Below, piece after piece: positions 24,046 through 37,146 of a stretch of 64,000 bases of DNA. Position numbers and translations under genes: made by a program. Within the stretch, counting starts at the first letter, position 1, and each line of letters begins with the position of its first letter. The notes under the pieces were generated by a model. That model was given only the letters and a program-made list of their open reading frames with translations, was not told where the DNA came from and searched no databases. Origin of the DNA: Cercis canadensis (Eukaryota; Streptophyta; Magnoliopsida; Fabales; Fabaceae); NCBI GenBank assembly GCA_003255065.1, contig QAOA01002080.1:415697-479696 (forward strand), given 5' to 3'.

Positions 24046-25646
24046 ATGGGGAGAGCACCTTGCTGCGAGAAAATGGGATTGAAGAAAGGGCCATGGACTC
24101 CAGAAGAAGATCACATACTCATCAATTATATCAACACTAACGGCCATAGCAACTGGCGTGCACTTCCCAAACAAGCTGGTAAGAATAACAATATATATAT
24201 ATATATATATACAAACATGTATCAAAAGTAATCATCTTCTTCTTCTGTTCCTCTTTAAAGAAAAGAAAAGAAAAGACTTGTATATATGTCAGTTCCCGCC
24301 ATTGATCTGTTTAGAAGAACAAGTTTCTGATTTGCTCCCCTTATGAGGTTCTTCACCTCAGCAAAATTTGATGGTCTTGAATCTCAGCTAAATTTTTTCG
24401 CTTTTATCTTTTAGGCTTGTTAAGGTGTGGAAAGAGTTGCAGACTCCGGTGGACTAATTATTTGAGGCCAGATATCAAGCGGGGAAACTTTACCAGAGAA
24501 GAAGAGGATACCATAATCAAGTTGCATGAAATGTTGGGAAACAGGTACATATCAACTCTTACTTACAATGGTTTGGTTTTGAATCATAGATTAGTGCTGC
24601 ATACACATTTTTTTAGTAAAAAGTTTTCAATTAAAATTAACTCTAAATAAAAGGAAATCCAGACTTCCATTGCAGAAACATTATTATTTCTTCTCATCCT
24701 ATCTTCTTTTTTTCTTATTTTTTTTTAAAAAAATCGAATAGTTTATTTGCTGTTTTATTTTTTTCAGATATTGGGTTGGGCCAAAATACACTTTTGTCTT
24801 GTTTTCTTTTTCTTTTTTTTTATTAGGAGCAAAATGATAATGAGATGGATACGTTGGGGTCTGCAAAGATTCTTCATTTGCTGCAACATTTTCACGTGCT
24901 AATAAGAAAAAATTACCTTTTTTCCTTAAAAAATTCTAAAAGACAAATTAAAGGCCGGTTCATTGATTAGTGCATAGACTTATTATATTTCCCCAACCCA
25001 AATCATTGATTTGATGTTTAATTAATTATGCAGATGGTCAGTTATTGCAGCAAGGTTACCCGGACGCACAGATAATGAGATAAAAAATGTGTGGCACACC
25101 CACTTGAAGAAGAGGTTCCCACAAAACCAACAGAACCACGACAGAAAACGAAATCCAAAGCAAATAGCCAACTCCAATACCAAATCAAACCACGACACCA
25201 AAAAAGAACAAGACCTCGTGAACGGGAGCTTTCCAAGCCTTGTGAAAAATGAGAACACAGAGTGTAGACCACTTTCTCCTCCACAGTGTTCTTCTAGTGA
25301 CATCTCCACCCTCACCACAAGTGACAACATCGACAATAACAGTACCACTGACATGTCCATGAATAAATCACCGCCGGAGAATGTTCCCTCATTGGATGAC
25401 GATTTCTGGTCGGAAGTGCTGTCCGCTGATAATTCCGGTGAGGCAAATAATTTTCCGGCCATCGTTGATGACCATAAGTTTTTTCAGTTCCCGTTATCTT
25501 CATTGGTGACAAGCGAACTAGAAAATGCTACTAGTTCATCAAGTTCAAGTATGTGTGATGGCATGGACTTTTGGTATGACCTTTACACGAGAGCAGGGAA
25601 ATCAGCAGAGCTACCAGAATTTGATGTTGACTATGCTCATTCTTAA
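24046..25646 (+). CDS. R2R3-MYB transcription factor, subgroup 2 (MYB13/14/15-like)
   Basis: Three exons, 24046-24178, 24415-24544 and 25034-25646, give 291 residues. The first two exons have the classic R2R3-MYB lengths of 133 and 130 bp. R2 (about 14-61) and R3 (about 67-112) are complete with the regular Trp residues: W at [19 protein letters not shown] and CGKSCRLRW in R2, then [20 protein letters not shown] in R3. The bHLH-interaction signature of R3 is absent ([10 protein letters not shown]). The C-terminus has the subgroup 2 motif [10 protein letters not shown] near residue 212 and a final [10 protein letters not shown] motif. Relatives AtMYB13/14/15 act in stress, cold and lignin/defence control, and grape MYB14/15 in stilbene synthesis. 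It is a nuclear DNA-binding protein. The exact orthologue cannot be assigned here. Confidence 0.95.
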
Positions 25647-28600
25647 ATTGTAATCTGTTCATTCATTCGAAGAGAAGTAATTTGTACTTTTTTAATGCTT
25701 AGTTTGACTAGGGATCTGGATGAGTTTTCTCCAATTTGTTAGTGTTGGGAAGAAAAAAGCTTTAGGGGTGGAGAGGGTTACAAATTAAAAAAAATAAAAA
25801 TGTACATTGATTATAACCCGTGACATGAGCGAACGGAATAAACATTTTGATCAGCAGCGTAGCAAGATTGTGGTTTTCATGTTATTTTATGTACGTCGAT
25901 TATTGTGAAAATATATAATTTAAATTAAATTAACACTAGCATCGCATGCAAGGCCACACTAGGTAGCAGGGTGCTCAATTTAATTATAATGTGATTGTGA
26001 TTCGTATCATTTTATATCTTGATTGCAGTGCTGAAATCTGCATTAGAATCCTATAACAGAGAGATAAAACAGCAAGTCAATAGGAAAACTTTAACAAATT
26101 TTATATAGAATCGGAAATCTATATAATGTTCACCAAACAAGAAGATCCTGTACATGTTCACCAAATTGAGGTATCTAGCAGAATATTGTTGAGCATTTTT
26201 ACACTCAGCATATTTTCATACATTTTGGATATGAGACTAATTTTTATTTGAGACGAAAGCAGTAATCAGTAAATTTCTCTTAACAAGTGTGATTCTAAGA
26301 ATTCAAATTTTAGACCTTTGACCTATAACACCTTAAAATTTAATCTGCTTCCATTGAGTCAACACATTGTTGGTAATAGGGAAGTTAAATAATAATGAGT
26401 ATGATTTAGACTACGCTGAACTAAAATATATATATTCATCCCGAGAGAGATGTATGCTTAATTAGTAAAATTCACATGCTGCTCTGATAATGGTGTTTCA
26501 ACTTGCGGTTTAGCGTTCTCAAATCTATACTTTAATAGTTGAACAGCAAATATTTTATCATGGAGAGTGGGGTAAAATTTGAGAGAGAATAAATTATTTT
26601 TATTGTCTAATCTAGAGTAAAATAATAATAATAATTCCGCTGCCAGCTATGTTAAGAGATTAAGAAGGATATGATGTATAACATAAAGGAAGAAGGGGGG
26701 AAAAGTGAGAATCATGTGACCTTTGACTCTATCCTATGTCATTATCCAATTAATAACATTGCATCTCATAGAATAATATTTTCATTGGAATGTTAAACCC
26801 TTCCATCTCTCCCACTTAATTAAATCTAATAATCATGGCTCCACTCCACTAGACTATTTTTTTAGCAAACTAATGGTTGATATCATATCTCATATTAGAT
26901 TCGGAGCTATCGACATACATTAAAAAAAAAATTAGATTATCAAGCTGATTACTAAAAAGCAAGCTTTATACATATCTTCAGTCCTCCGTTTTCTTATTTG
27001 TCACCATAAATATTTATCTAAAACCTTTTTTGTGTTTCGATGATACTTCTAAAAATAACATTAAAATAATTTTTTTTATAACTTTTTCACGAGGTGAAAA
27101 TTTTAGCTAATACGAAATAAACTAGGAACATCATGAGTTGTTTCGTATGATTGTTATTAACTTGTTTGAAACTAGTATCAGTGCTTATTTAAAATGATTT
27201 CAAAGCTCATCCAAACAGAACCTAAATCGTATATACAAGAAGAAAAGATAGAGAAATAATATTTGGATTTTTAGGTTGACACGTGTTGCTGCACTCACAT
27301 CAGGTGTTAGATATTGCTAACATGATGAAGCATGTTTTAAACAAGCCCCTCAATGAACACACGCATATGACGACAGGATCTCCTCCACAATCATGGCTGT
27401 CTCCCAAACAATTCAATGAATTTATTAATATGATGTGAAAAACATGGTAATTATATATATATGCAAACAAAGTGAAGCAATAGACTGATAGAGCGGTTGG
27501 CTGTGAATAAAAAAAAGAATTAACAAGCATTGCCATAAACGATTCTGGTGTTATTTTGCCATCTGATATATCTACATCAGTGATAGGCAGCTCTTGTTGA
27601 AGAAACTGTGGAAAGCAATTACTTAGTTTTAACATTGTGGCCACATAAAAATATAAGACAAGACACATATGGTCTTCAGACAAAAGAAACAGGATGGTAC
27701 AGCAAAACTTTTGATGGTGTTGGTGAGAAGGATGCATCCTTAGATCTTAAGAAAAAGCAACTGGCCAACTCTATCTAAATTCGAAGGGCGGCAACTAATT
27801 AATTNTTACTTACAGAATTCTTGCAATACAAATTTTTAGTGGAATTTGCAACTTGATGAATAGGAATTTGAGTATTGACTAGGGCTGTACAAGGTAATCC
27901 ATCAAGGACTAGTTGACTGTTCTTTCACTTTTTCCTTCTCCATAGACATTTTTGTGTTAATTACTATTCGTATAAGGTTGTATTGCTTAAGCTTTTTACA
28001 GTCCCATAGTGAATTCTAAAATGAAATTCACAGAATGCTGTAGTTTCATGTAGTTTTTGTGCCTTTAAACAACAATTTTATCATATTTTTCACTCTATTG
28101 GCATTTTATTCCAAAATTAAAGATCTATGCTGAAATTCAATTTATGCTTCATATAGGGGGCTGTAGGCTTAGTGTATTTTTGCTGAAGGCAGCGCTATGG
28201 TACAATCTATGAAGCTTAGCAACAGAAATCAAATCAAGAAAACTATGCAGTTCTGCAGTAAGCATAAACTAGAAACCAGAAAGGCATAAAGACTAGAGAC
28301 AAGAGAAAAAGATAAACTGTAAGATGAGGTTTGCAAGAATGAATTCTTATTAATTCACTGCAGTAATCCTTTACACGATATATAGAGATCAGAATGCCTA
28401 AGCATAACTAACTTACAGCTGTCCAATTGACTCTAACCAACTGACAGCTGGTATATCAGTAAAACTAACTAATTGCTTAATTTAGCTAACCTGCTGAACT
28501 AACTGCCAGATCAGCAATGCTGATCTGTCAGTGACTTAAGCTATTACATGACAGAAACCAGTTTCTGGTGTTTTCCTATCTCATGTTTGTTCTAGTTAAT

Positions 28601-29960
28601 ATATTCATGTGCAATTCTCTGTGCAATGAACTACTGGAGATGGATGGGTCTCAAAATAAAATGCAGCAGAAGCCACAAATGGAGATGGACAAACAGAGCA
28701 TAAACAACGGAAATGAAAGAAAAGGTACAGAAGAAATAAAAAAGGAGCAGAAACAGAAATGAAAGTGAAAGCAAATAAAACTAAAATCTGGAAAATGCCA
28801 TACCTGCTAGGTGCGGCAGAAGCAACAAATGGAGATGGAGAAGCCATGGAGGGTATCAAATGTTGACGAAAGAAACTGGGAGTTACAGAGAATATCAATG
28901 GACTGAGAGAGAAGAAGGTCGATGGTCAGCTTTGAAGGAGGGAGAGGAAAAGTTGGTTTCCATGTAATTTCTAATTATAATGGGGGTATAATTGTCCAAT
29001 AAACTTATAAAAGAGCTGGCCGGTCATCACTTGAAACAGCTTTCGCAAAGGCTTTTTTAAGAAGCCTAAAAAAATGGCTTAATAAAATAAGTCAAAAATA
29101 ACTTTTTGGGGGTTAATAAGTTACTTATATAAGCTTATCCAAACATCATTTTTTTTACGTAAAAGTACTTATACTAGTAGAAAAGCTCTAACAAGCTGTA
29201 AGCTATGCTATCCAAACGGGGCCTTACTGTCAATCAAATATAAGCTTTATTAGCTAAAATAAATAAATAAATAAAGCTTGTTCCAATAGGACCAAGATCT
29301 TTATTTTTCATGATAATCCTCCACACGGGCCAAAAAAAATAATTTTGGCCATAAAAAAAATTTCATTTTACAAAAAAAAAAAAAAAGATGAATTATCTTT
29401 TGCTGGAAAAGATTAAGTGAGATTGCTCATTTCAATTGGAAAAGCCGAAAAGGAAGACCAGAATTTGCATGTAAAAGCCCAACTCAGTTATCTTTTTTTC
29501 TTTTTTTTGGATACGAAGCCTAACTCCCTGTCCCGTCCAAGCTATCGGGCTTGTGTCCTAAAGTTTATTACTGGGCCTACTTTTAGGCCCTAAATTTGTT
29601 TAAATAAATTTTTTGTGTGTATTTATTTATCTTTTGGTGCATTCTGGTCAGTGCAGTAGCCTGTACCGAGAGAACCAAAGAGAAACGTAGTCGTTTAATG
29701 GGATGACGGTACGGAAGGAGCTTAAACGTCCATTTTCGTAATTGCGTAGGAACGACAGATAAGCGTGTAAATTCCCAATCTAACTTAGCTTTAGATTAGA
29801 GGTTCGGTTCCCTCGCTGGGGTTCTTGGTCTTTGATCTTCCGATTTCATCCTAAACTTCTCATCTCATCTCATCCCATATCTGTAACTCAAAGTTGTTAG
29901 AGCTTGTACCAAAGAAGACTTGTTAGAGGTTCCATTTTAGCATCGCTACGAGTCCCAAAC
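25647..29960. other. Gene-poor interval between MYB and SLU7
   Basis: No complete gene is supported over 4.3 kb. An N occurs at 27805. A reverse-strand frame near 27470-27600 contains FLQQELPITDVDISDGKITP between possible splice sites and could be an exon relic of a gene I do not recognise. A Copia-like LTR fragment may lie at about 28160-28553. The piece at about 28975-29224 ends in TATCCAAACGGGGCC, an end seen in many hAT/Harbinger-like plant elements, but no matching left terminus was found. The final 400 bases are the SLU7 promoter with GGGCCT-type motifs. Confidence 0.45.
28160..28553 (-). mobile_element. Possible Copia-like solo LTR fragment
   Basis: Read on the reverse strand it runs from TGTCATGTAATAGC, through a promoter-like CTCTATATATCGTGTAAAGG and a T/C-rich leader. 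This is the look of a Copia LTR. No target duplication, primer-binding site or coding region is visible next to it, so both ends are approximate and the call is tentative. Confidence 0.35.
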
Positions 29961-32900
29961 ATGGCGACGGCTTCAGGTACTTGGTTTCCAGTTTCAGCTT
30001 TTATCTTTTTTCCCAAAAAAAATCCGAGCTATTTGACGGGTTAAATGTTCTATTTGCTTCATTTTATCACCCCATATTTCGCGAACAATTTGTTAATCGA
30101 GTTCAGCTGTCGTGTATTTTGGCTCCAGAATTGGATCCTTCTTCAGATTATTTAGGGTTTATATGTAATCGGAATTAGATCTTGTACTTTCAAGTAAAGA
30201 GGCAGAATCATATATCTGCAAGCTATATGAATAACAATATTAAAAACAGAAGGAAAATAAAAGATGATGATAGATTGGTATCCTAAGAGGGATTGAATTA
30301 GACATGAAGAATCTAAAGGCGGTTTATCTGCTATTGGGTTGGGTCTCATCAATTTGAATTTTTTTATACAATCATATAGATATTAATTCATTGTCCATCT
30401 TAGTATGTAGTGCTTACTTGGCCTTAGCATATTCTTTTTCAATGTTACCGTTAATTTAACATGATGAAATAACTTATATGGTTGGGATTGCAGTGGCGTT
30501 TAAATCCAGGGAGGACCATCGCAAACAAATTGAGTTGGAAGAAGCACGTAAAGCTGGGCTTGCACCAGCTGAGCTTGACGAAGATGGAAAAGAAATTAAC
30601 CCTCACATTCCCCAGTATATGTCATCTGCTCCTTGGTATCTTAATGCTGAGAGGCCTGTAAGTCTCTTTATTGTTTCCACTTTTTTTATGTGCATATCTA
30701 TTGTTTACTGATATTTGACTTACGAAAACTAATTTTTTTTTTTTTTTTTTTGGGTCTTTGTAGAGTTTAAAACATCAAAGGAAGTGGAAATCAGACCCCA
30801 ATTACACAAAATCATGGTATGACAGAGGTGCTAAAATTTTTCAGGCAGACAAATATAGGAAAGGTGCATGTCAGAAGTAAGTAATCTTGCTCTATCTCTC
30901 TCTTTCACATGCGCATGTCATTTTTGTTAGAGAAAGATCATGGGATGGTTGAACTTAACTTTCTGAATCTAGTCAACCTAAATCTCTGGTCTTCCTTTGA
31001 CAGGGGATTATTATTTGGGGATGGGGAAGGGGGAGGGGTTCTAGAAGAAAGGGTTCTCAGATTTCTTACCAAAATATCATTTTTTTTATATTTTAAGTGG
31101 AAATTAGTTTGTACGCAAATATTCCCTTCAGATATTTTTCTTCCTTAATAGATCTAGAATGCCTGTGACCTTTCTTGTGTATTATGCCATTCTTTGATAT
31201 GTTATGTAGAGTTTACCCTGACTATACTTATGTTCAAATTTCCATTTCTTGTTACAAGCTTAAGAAAGTAAAGTAATATTCATTTGCTTGCTATAGCTGT
31301 GGAGCAATGACACATGATGCTAAGTCATGCATGGAAAGACCACGGAGAGTGGGAGCAAAGTGGACAAACAAGCACATTGCTCCTGATGAAAAGATCGAAA
31401 CTTTTGAGCTTGACTATGATGGCAAACGGGACAGATGGAATGGGTATGATGCATCAACTTATGCCCGAATCATTGAGAGGTATGAAGCAAGAGATGAAGC
31501 TCGAAAGAAGTACTTAAAGGAACAGCAGCTGAAAAAACTGGAGAAAAGCAACCAGAATGGTGAGGATGCAATCAGTGACGAGGATGAAGAGGAAGAGGAA
31601 GATGATCTTAGGGTAGATGAGGCAAAGGTTGATGAGAGCAAACAAATGGACTTTGCAAAGGTTGAGAAGCGTGTGCGTACAACAGGTGGTGGCAGTACAG
31701 GAACTGTAAGGTATTTTTTATTACTGACATTTTAATGGTGCAGGGGCTAATTAATTGGTACTGTACATAAAATAACCATCCCACTTCCATTATTTATTTT
31801 AGATGTGAATGAAACTAAAATATCTTTTACCCACAGGAATCTACGTATTCGAGAGGATACTGCAAAATATCTTCTTAACCTTGATGTCAATTCTGCACAT
31901 TATGACCCCAAAACCCGGTCCATGCGTGAGGATCCTCTTCCAGATGCAGATCCAAATGAGAAGTTCTATGAGGTAACTGACTGGCCTTGAGAATTAAAAT
32001 TCATAGAATATTGTATAATTAATTTACAATATTATATGTCTATTGACCTGATATTTAATTATATCTGTTTTTATGTTACAGGGTGATAACCAATACAGAA
32101 ATAGTGGTCAAGCTTTGGAATTCAAGGAACTAAATATCCATGCTTGGGAAGCATTTGATAAGGGGCAAGATGTTCACATGCAAGCGGCTCCATCCCAAGC
32201 TGAATTGCTCTATAAGAATTTTACGGTCATGAAGGAGAAATTGAAGTCTCAAACAAAGGATACCATTGTGGAGAAGTATGGCAATGCTGCTGATGAGGAC
32301 AAACTTCCAAGAGAACTTTTACTGGGTCAAAGTGAGAGACAAGTTGAGTATGACCGTGCTGGTAGAATCATAAAGGGACAGGTGAGATTTTCAGTCAAAG
32401 TTGTTATATTCAAGCTTCAAACTGTAACTTTGCATTTCCAACTTGCATATAAATCTTATTCTGTTAAGGTCAGCATTACTTGTAGTTTTAACATTTGGGG
32501 ACAATGTGATTTTTATTGTGCTTTATGTTCTTTTGTTCTCTTATTTCAGATGATAGATTTAATTATTTATCTAATACTTACAGGAGGCAGCACTTCCTAG
32601 GAGCAAGTATGAAGAGGATGTTTTCATCAACAACCACACTACCGTTTGGGGCTCATGGTGGAAGGATCACCAATGGGGTTACAAGTGCTGCAAGCAGACA
32701 ATACGTAATAGCTATTGTACAGGTGCTGCCGGTATTGAGGCTGCCGAGGCAGCAAGTGATCTTATGAAATCTAATATCGCCCGTAAAGAGGCCGAGGAAG
32801 GTTTGTACAGTGACAAGTCAATGACTCCACTTCCATTTTGCAGCTCTACCTCCTTCCCCTATTATTAGTTATGATTGTACTATTCTTATTACATATTTGA

Positions 32901-33565
32901 TAGTTTTGTTGTGTCATACTCTAATCTTGAATTTCTTTCATGAACCTGCGCAGAAGATGATACCCCAGTGGAAGAGAAAAAGCTTGCTACATGGGGAACC
33001 GATGTTCCAGATGACCTGGTTCTGGATGAAAAATTGCTTGCTGAAGCACTCAAAAAGGTAAATCTATTGGTCTAGCTTTGATAAAGCTTCTTCTTATTCT
33101 ACTCCAATCAAAATTATGGCTTTGTGCCAATAACCTCTTTGACCTTAATTAACAAGGTGAGGACACCATGATTTAAAAAGTTAGTATTGGAAGGATTTTC
33201 TAGAAACAAATGACATGTTGAGAATTGTTTAGCTTTAGATTATCGAAGTTCAACTTATGATGTATAGAATTATTCAAACTATTATGTGTGTTTATGATTT
33301 ACTGGTTGCTGAGTTCCTCTGGCTTTTTGCAGGAGGATCAAAGAAAGAGAGAGGAGAAAGATGAGAGAAAGCGTAAATATAATGTTAGATGGAATGATGA
33401 GGTATGATTTTTCATGCAATTGGTTGATAATTTTATTGGTTTGCAGGTCTTTTTTTGCTGATTTTCTAATCATCTTATCATCTACAGGTCACTGCAGAGG
33501 ATATGGAGGCATACAGGATGAAGAAAGTCCATCACGATGATCCAATGAAGGACTTCCTGCAGTAA
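29961..33565 (+). CDS. SLU7: Pre-mRNA splicing factor SLU7
   Basis: Ten exons: 29961-29976, 30494-30657, 30764-30876, 31297-31710, 31837-31972, 32082-32381, 32584-32800, 32954-33057, 33333-33401 and 33488-33565. Phases all agree and give 536 residues, essentially the Arabidopsis SLU7 length. A CCHC zinc knuckle, [14 protein letters not shown] (C-x2-C-x4-H-x4-C), is near residue 96 and is split by intron 3. Other family blocks are [49 protein letters not shown], and a SLU7 core from [17 protein letters not shown] to [12 protein letters not shown]. An acidic run ([13 protein letters not shown]) lies near residue 200. SLU7 acts in the spliceosome at the second step and in 3' splice-site choice. 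It is a nuclear housekeeping protein. Confidence 0.96.
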
Positions 33566-34605
33566 AATTAGAGGGACAAAAAAAATTGCATGGAGTTTCT
33601 CTTGTTCAAGTCTTTCTGTGGTCCAGTCACTGCCATATGGATTGGGCAGATTCAGTCACCAGTTTCCGGAGAGATGGGAGGAGGGGAATCTCGATATTTG
33701 TACAGTCTTGTGGCAAGTTTATTCACTGTATTCTGTAATATTTCCAAGAGCCATGCTCTTTTGAAACATTTAAGAGGTGGTTAACGAGCTCCACCTTCTG
33801 AATGACCGCGTTATAGTGTTATCTTTATTGCATGTATAAGAATCGTTTTTAGATCAATGATGAAGCTTCAAAAATTTAATTTGCCCAGTGAACTCGTCCC
33901 CACCTTGTATCGACAATGTCTACCAGAGGAAACTTTCCACATTTTCTTTCCCTTTTACTGGGTAGGGTAGGTCTCAGGGGAGATTGACATGCCTCCCAAT
34001 TGCAACATGGGGAAGTATCTGTGTTAAAGTATTACTGAATCTTTTTCCCAGTTTAGTAGTGTTTTTAAATATAGTAGCGTCCTTCCGAATACCGTAATCT
34101 CTAGTGAATACTGGTGACCTGCTGTTTACATTTATCTTATAGTGATAAGAGGGATAATCAGTCCTGTACTCCCCTTTCAGTTTCTGGTTTTTTATTTTTG
34201 CCGGTGCAGACAAGGGTACACTGTAAGCCTTGGCAGTGCTTCGAGCCTGGTTTTCTTCTGTGGATCTTTAACGCTTCCATACTGTATTGTTCATGATATC
34301 CTAGCATCTTTATTTTGACAATAAAATTTGTTTTCATGGTTACTTGAATACAAATGAATACATGATTAGAAATTAAATATCCATAGAGATTGTCTGCACC
34401 TCTGAATTCTCAACTGGGGCAGTTGTTGGTCATTTGTATGCAAGTAAAACGTAAACAGGAGTAACATTTTTGGTTTATATACATAAATTAACGTTGGCTA
34501 ATTTCTTAACTGAACGTAAATCCTTGGTTTTGGTACTGAGCTTTACAATATGAGAAACAAAACCGAACATGTACTTTAAATATTTTTCTGACATCTCTTG
34601 TGCCT
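33566..34605. other. SLU7 3' flank
   Basis: Likely SLU7 3' UTR followed by spacer, with AATAAA at about 34320. The short ORFs here are not recognised. Confidence 0.5.
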
Positions 34606-35178
34606 TCATCTCTTGCCTGCTGACATCTCCTGTGCTTTCATCTCTTGTCTGAACCTGGCGATGAACTCCTCTGCTCGTTCATTTATTCCTTGCATTAAAG
34701 GTGAGGCTAATGCCAGTGACTCCCACACATCATCTCCCTTGCTTGTTGCTGTCACTTCCTCTGTCTGATCATGCACCTTCACAGTCTTCTCGATTCGCGA
34801 ACTGCTTGGTACCTTTGCCAGTGCCTGTGGCTTCAGATACTCCACTAAGTCATAGGCAGGCTCTTTAAAGAGCTTATCAATATAGACAGGCGCTGGTCTT
34901 TTATGGAGGCCATAGATAACACTTCTAAACGGTAGTTTTTTGCGACGAAAACGCCTAGAAAGAAACTTGGAGGACTTGGTAGGTGGTGCAGCGGTAGAGT
35001 TTACATGTTTTCTGGGTTTTTTTATGGCTTTGGATCTATGGATTTTACGAAGTTTGCCTAGTGTAGATGTAAGGCTCTTCCATGCCTTTCTAGCAGGAGC
35101 AAGCCTTAGGCTTATGCAAGACATGGAAGAGAAGAAAGAACAAGGCTTCAAGTTATGCTCAATTTTGAAAGGAAACAT
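34606..35178 (-). CDS. DUF761-like plant protein of unknown function
   Basis: Intronless frame of 190 residues. The C-terminus, GINERAEEFIARFRQEMKAQ, resembles the short DUF761 motif (EFI-x-RF-x-E-x-MKLQ), and DDVWESLALASPLMQ precedes it. The N-terminal part is very basic (RKAWKSLTSTLGKLRKIHRS, then KKPRKH and RRFRRKK), and RPAPVYIDKLFKEP is in the middle. The family start may be at residue 19 (MSCISLRLAPARKAWKS) rather than residue 1. Many plants have such small basic DUF761 proteins and their function is largely unknown; some are nuclear or stress-responsive. No signal peptide or membrane segment is evident. Confidence 0.65.
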   Translation of the reverse strand: MFPFKIEHNLKPCSFFSSMSCISLRLAPARKAWKSLTSTLGKLRKIHRSKAIKKPRKHVNSTAAPPTKSSKFLSRRFRRKKLPFRSVIYGLHKRPAPVYIDKLFKEPAYDLVEYLKPQALAKVPSSSRIEKTVKVHDQTEEVTATSKGDDVWESLALASPLMQGINERAEEFIARFRQEMKAQEMSAGKR

Positions 35179-35703
35179 GGGTTCTTTATAACATTTTCCA
35201 TTGGTATCTTTTCATTGTGTTTGTTTCGGACTAGCTTAGTTCCTACGCTGAACATTTGACAAAAATGAGCATAACGCGGTCGCTGTAAAGGCAATTACAT
35301 TCTACAGCAAATGGACATGCTTAATTATTAAGCTGACACTTCTATTAATAGAAATCTAGAGTCCTGGTCTTAATCATTTTCTTATGCGATTGTCTGAAAA
35401 TCAATAATTCTTCAACACCAAAACATTCATCTTTAATTGTCGTTTTCTTGTCGCAACTCTCAACTTGGTAGCAGCACGTGAATCAACTTTTCAAGATACC
35501 CAATTTGACAGATTCTATAGATGTGTTGTGTAGAGATTGAAAGTGCACTCTAGACCACCATAAATGAAGAATATTATCGCTATCCCGACAAATATTTCTA
35601 TATACAACTAATTAAGAGTGCGCTTATCAAAGACAATGCTACTCATTCTCTCATGTCTTCTCCTTTTTTTTTTTTTCAATCTTTTCACGTGTAACTACTC
35701 TCT

Positions 35704-35747
<44 letters not shown>

Positions 35748-37146
35748 NTTTCATTTAACATCCCCGTGCATTGCACGGGACTGGAACTAGTTAAAAGCAA
35801 ATCCATAGTGCTAGGTTTGCTTATGTTCACAGAATTCCCAGCGTCATCTGGGATTCTCCATTTTAACTTGTTAATTAACTAAAAAATATACATACAATTA
35901 AAGGATATACGAAGAGTCGGTGTCGACAGGCATGGTCTTAATTTGTGATGGATGATGGGCTTGGTGCTGCTATAGCACCTAGAGGCTAGACTCGGTGCTT
36001 ATAACTCAGATGGGTCCTCGTCTATTCTATGCTCGCAATTTGTTGTCATGTACTTCAGAAAAAGAAAGGAGAGAAGGCATGCATTTGGTTTCTTTTTTTT
36101 TTTTTTTCAACCTCTTCTCTGTTTTGCTAAAGTTACACAACACAATTCTTCTAAACTTAACTTGCAAATACCTGCTTTTAAAGTTGAGTTTATGCTATTA
36201 TTTAGCCTATATTATGCACATTTATCTATAAGAATATGGCATGATTTAAAATGATCAAAATCACTATATGAAACATTTCAGGGAACGATTTACCTCAGAA
36301 TTAAATACTGAGCAAGTATTAGCTGTCCTTGCTTTCAACCATTTCTTACTAACTGGAGCACATTCCTGTTAATATATATGTGCATAAGATGAGCTTAACT
36401 ATTGCCTTAAATCAATTTCCGAAGGAATTATTTGTAGGTTTTAATAATAGAATAGGAATCACTGTCTATGTAATTTTAATAAAATTTTAGAATTTAAAAA
36501 CTTTTTTTTTCCTTTTTTACTCTATCATACAGAAAATTTGGGCTCTTCCACGGATTCTTTGAATGATATTCACCGATTACTTAAAGTAGTTGTATGACTA
36601 CTACCATATGATCTGTTTTACAATCATGTTAATATATGATAAAATAGATGAGAGTTTTGACATGTACACAAACTAAAGATATGAGAACTCGTTATCATAT
36701 CATTAATAATGCTCTATATAGACAAACTTTCCGCAAGAGTCCATTAATAATGACATAAAAACATTCTTAGTCGAACTCAGATTCAGTGACATCACAATTT
36801 GTATACATATACAAAGATGATTTATCATTTCTCTTATTATAAACAACACGTGCCTTATCTATTATCTCATATTTTCCACTTTCCGATCCGAAATAGAAAG
36901 TCAAAACGTAATGATTTACCAATCAGGCTTGCTCGTCTTAGTTTCAAAAACATAATGCTCATCTAACTGAGCTACCTAAACGAACTCACATTGCACATGA
37001 CTACTTTTGATCATTTGTATGAAAATGATTAAACAAGAATATTAACTTATTAATAACAGATATAACAATTTCTAGACCAAAAATGAAGTAGGAAAAAAAT
37101 AAGGGCTCAATTATACAACACCATAGATGCTTTAGTATATGATAAA
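35179..37146. other. Intergenic region between DUF761-like gene and TIM44
   Basis: Contains a probable Helitron-like element (35597-35790) with a long poly-T tract and an N at 35748. No other gene is supported. Near 36944-36985 the reverse strand has GGTAGCTCAGTTAGATGAGC, like the A-box half of a tRNA, but no B box follows. Confidence 0.45.
35597..35790 (+). mobile_element. Small Helitron-like element with 3' hairpin and CTAG end
   Basis: The right side has the palindrome CCCGTGCATTGCACGGG (35763-35779), then eleven bases ending in CTAG (35787-35790), then T. This is the Helitron 3' pattern: a hairpin shortly before a CTRR terminus, inserted before T. The left side TCTATATACAACTAATTAAG resembles plant Helitron 5' ends (TCTATA...), but the preceding base is T rather than the expected A. 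The element is short, non-coding, and contains a T-run with an N. Confidence 0.5.

Noticed and set aside
28975..29224. hAT/Harbinger-like end (TATCCAAACGGGGCC)
   Set aside because: Only one terminus is visible; no inverted partner or target duplication was found on the left, so I do not call an element.
36944..36985. tRNA-like A-box sequence on the reverse strand (GGTAGCTCAGTTAGATGAGC)
   Set aside because: No B box, no cloverleaf arms and no acceptor stem could be found. At most a decayed tRNA or SINE fragment.
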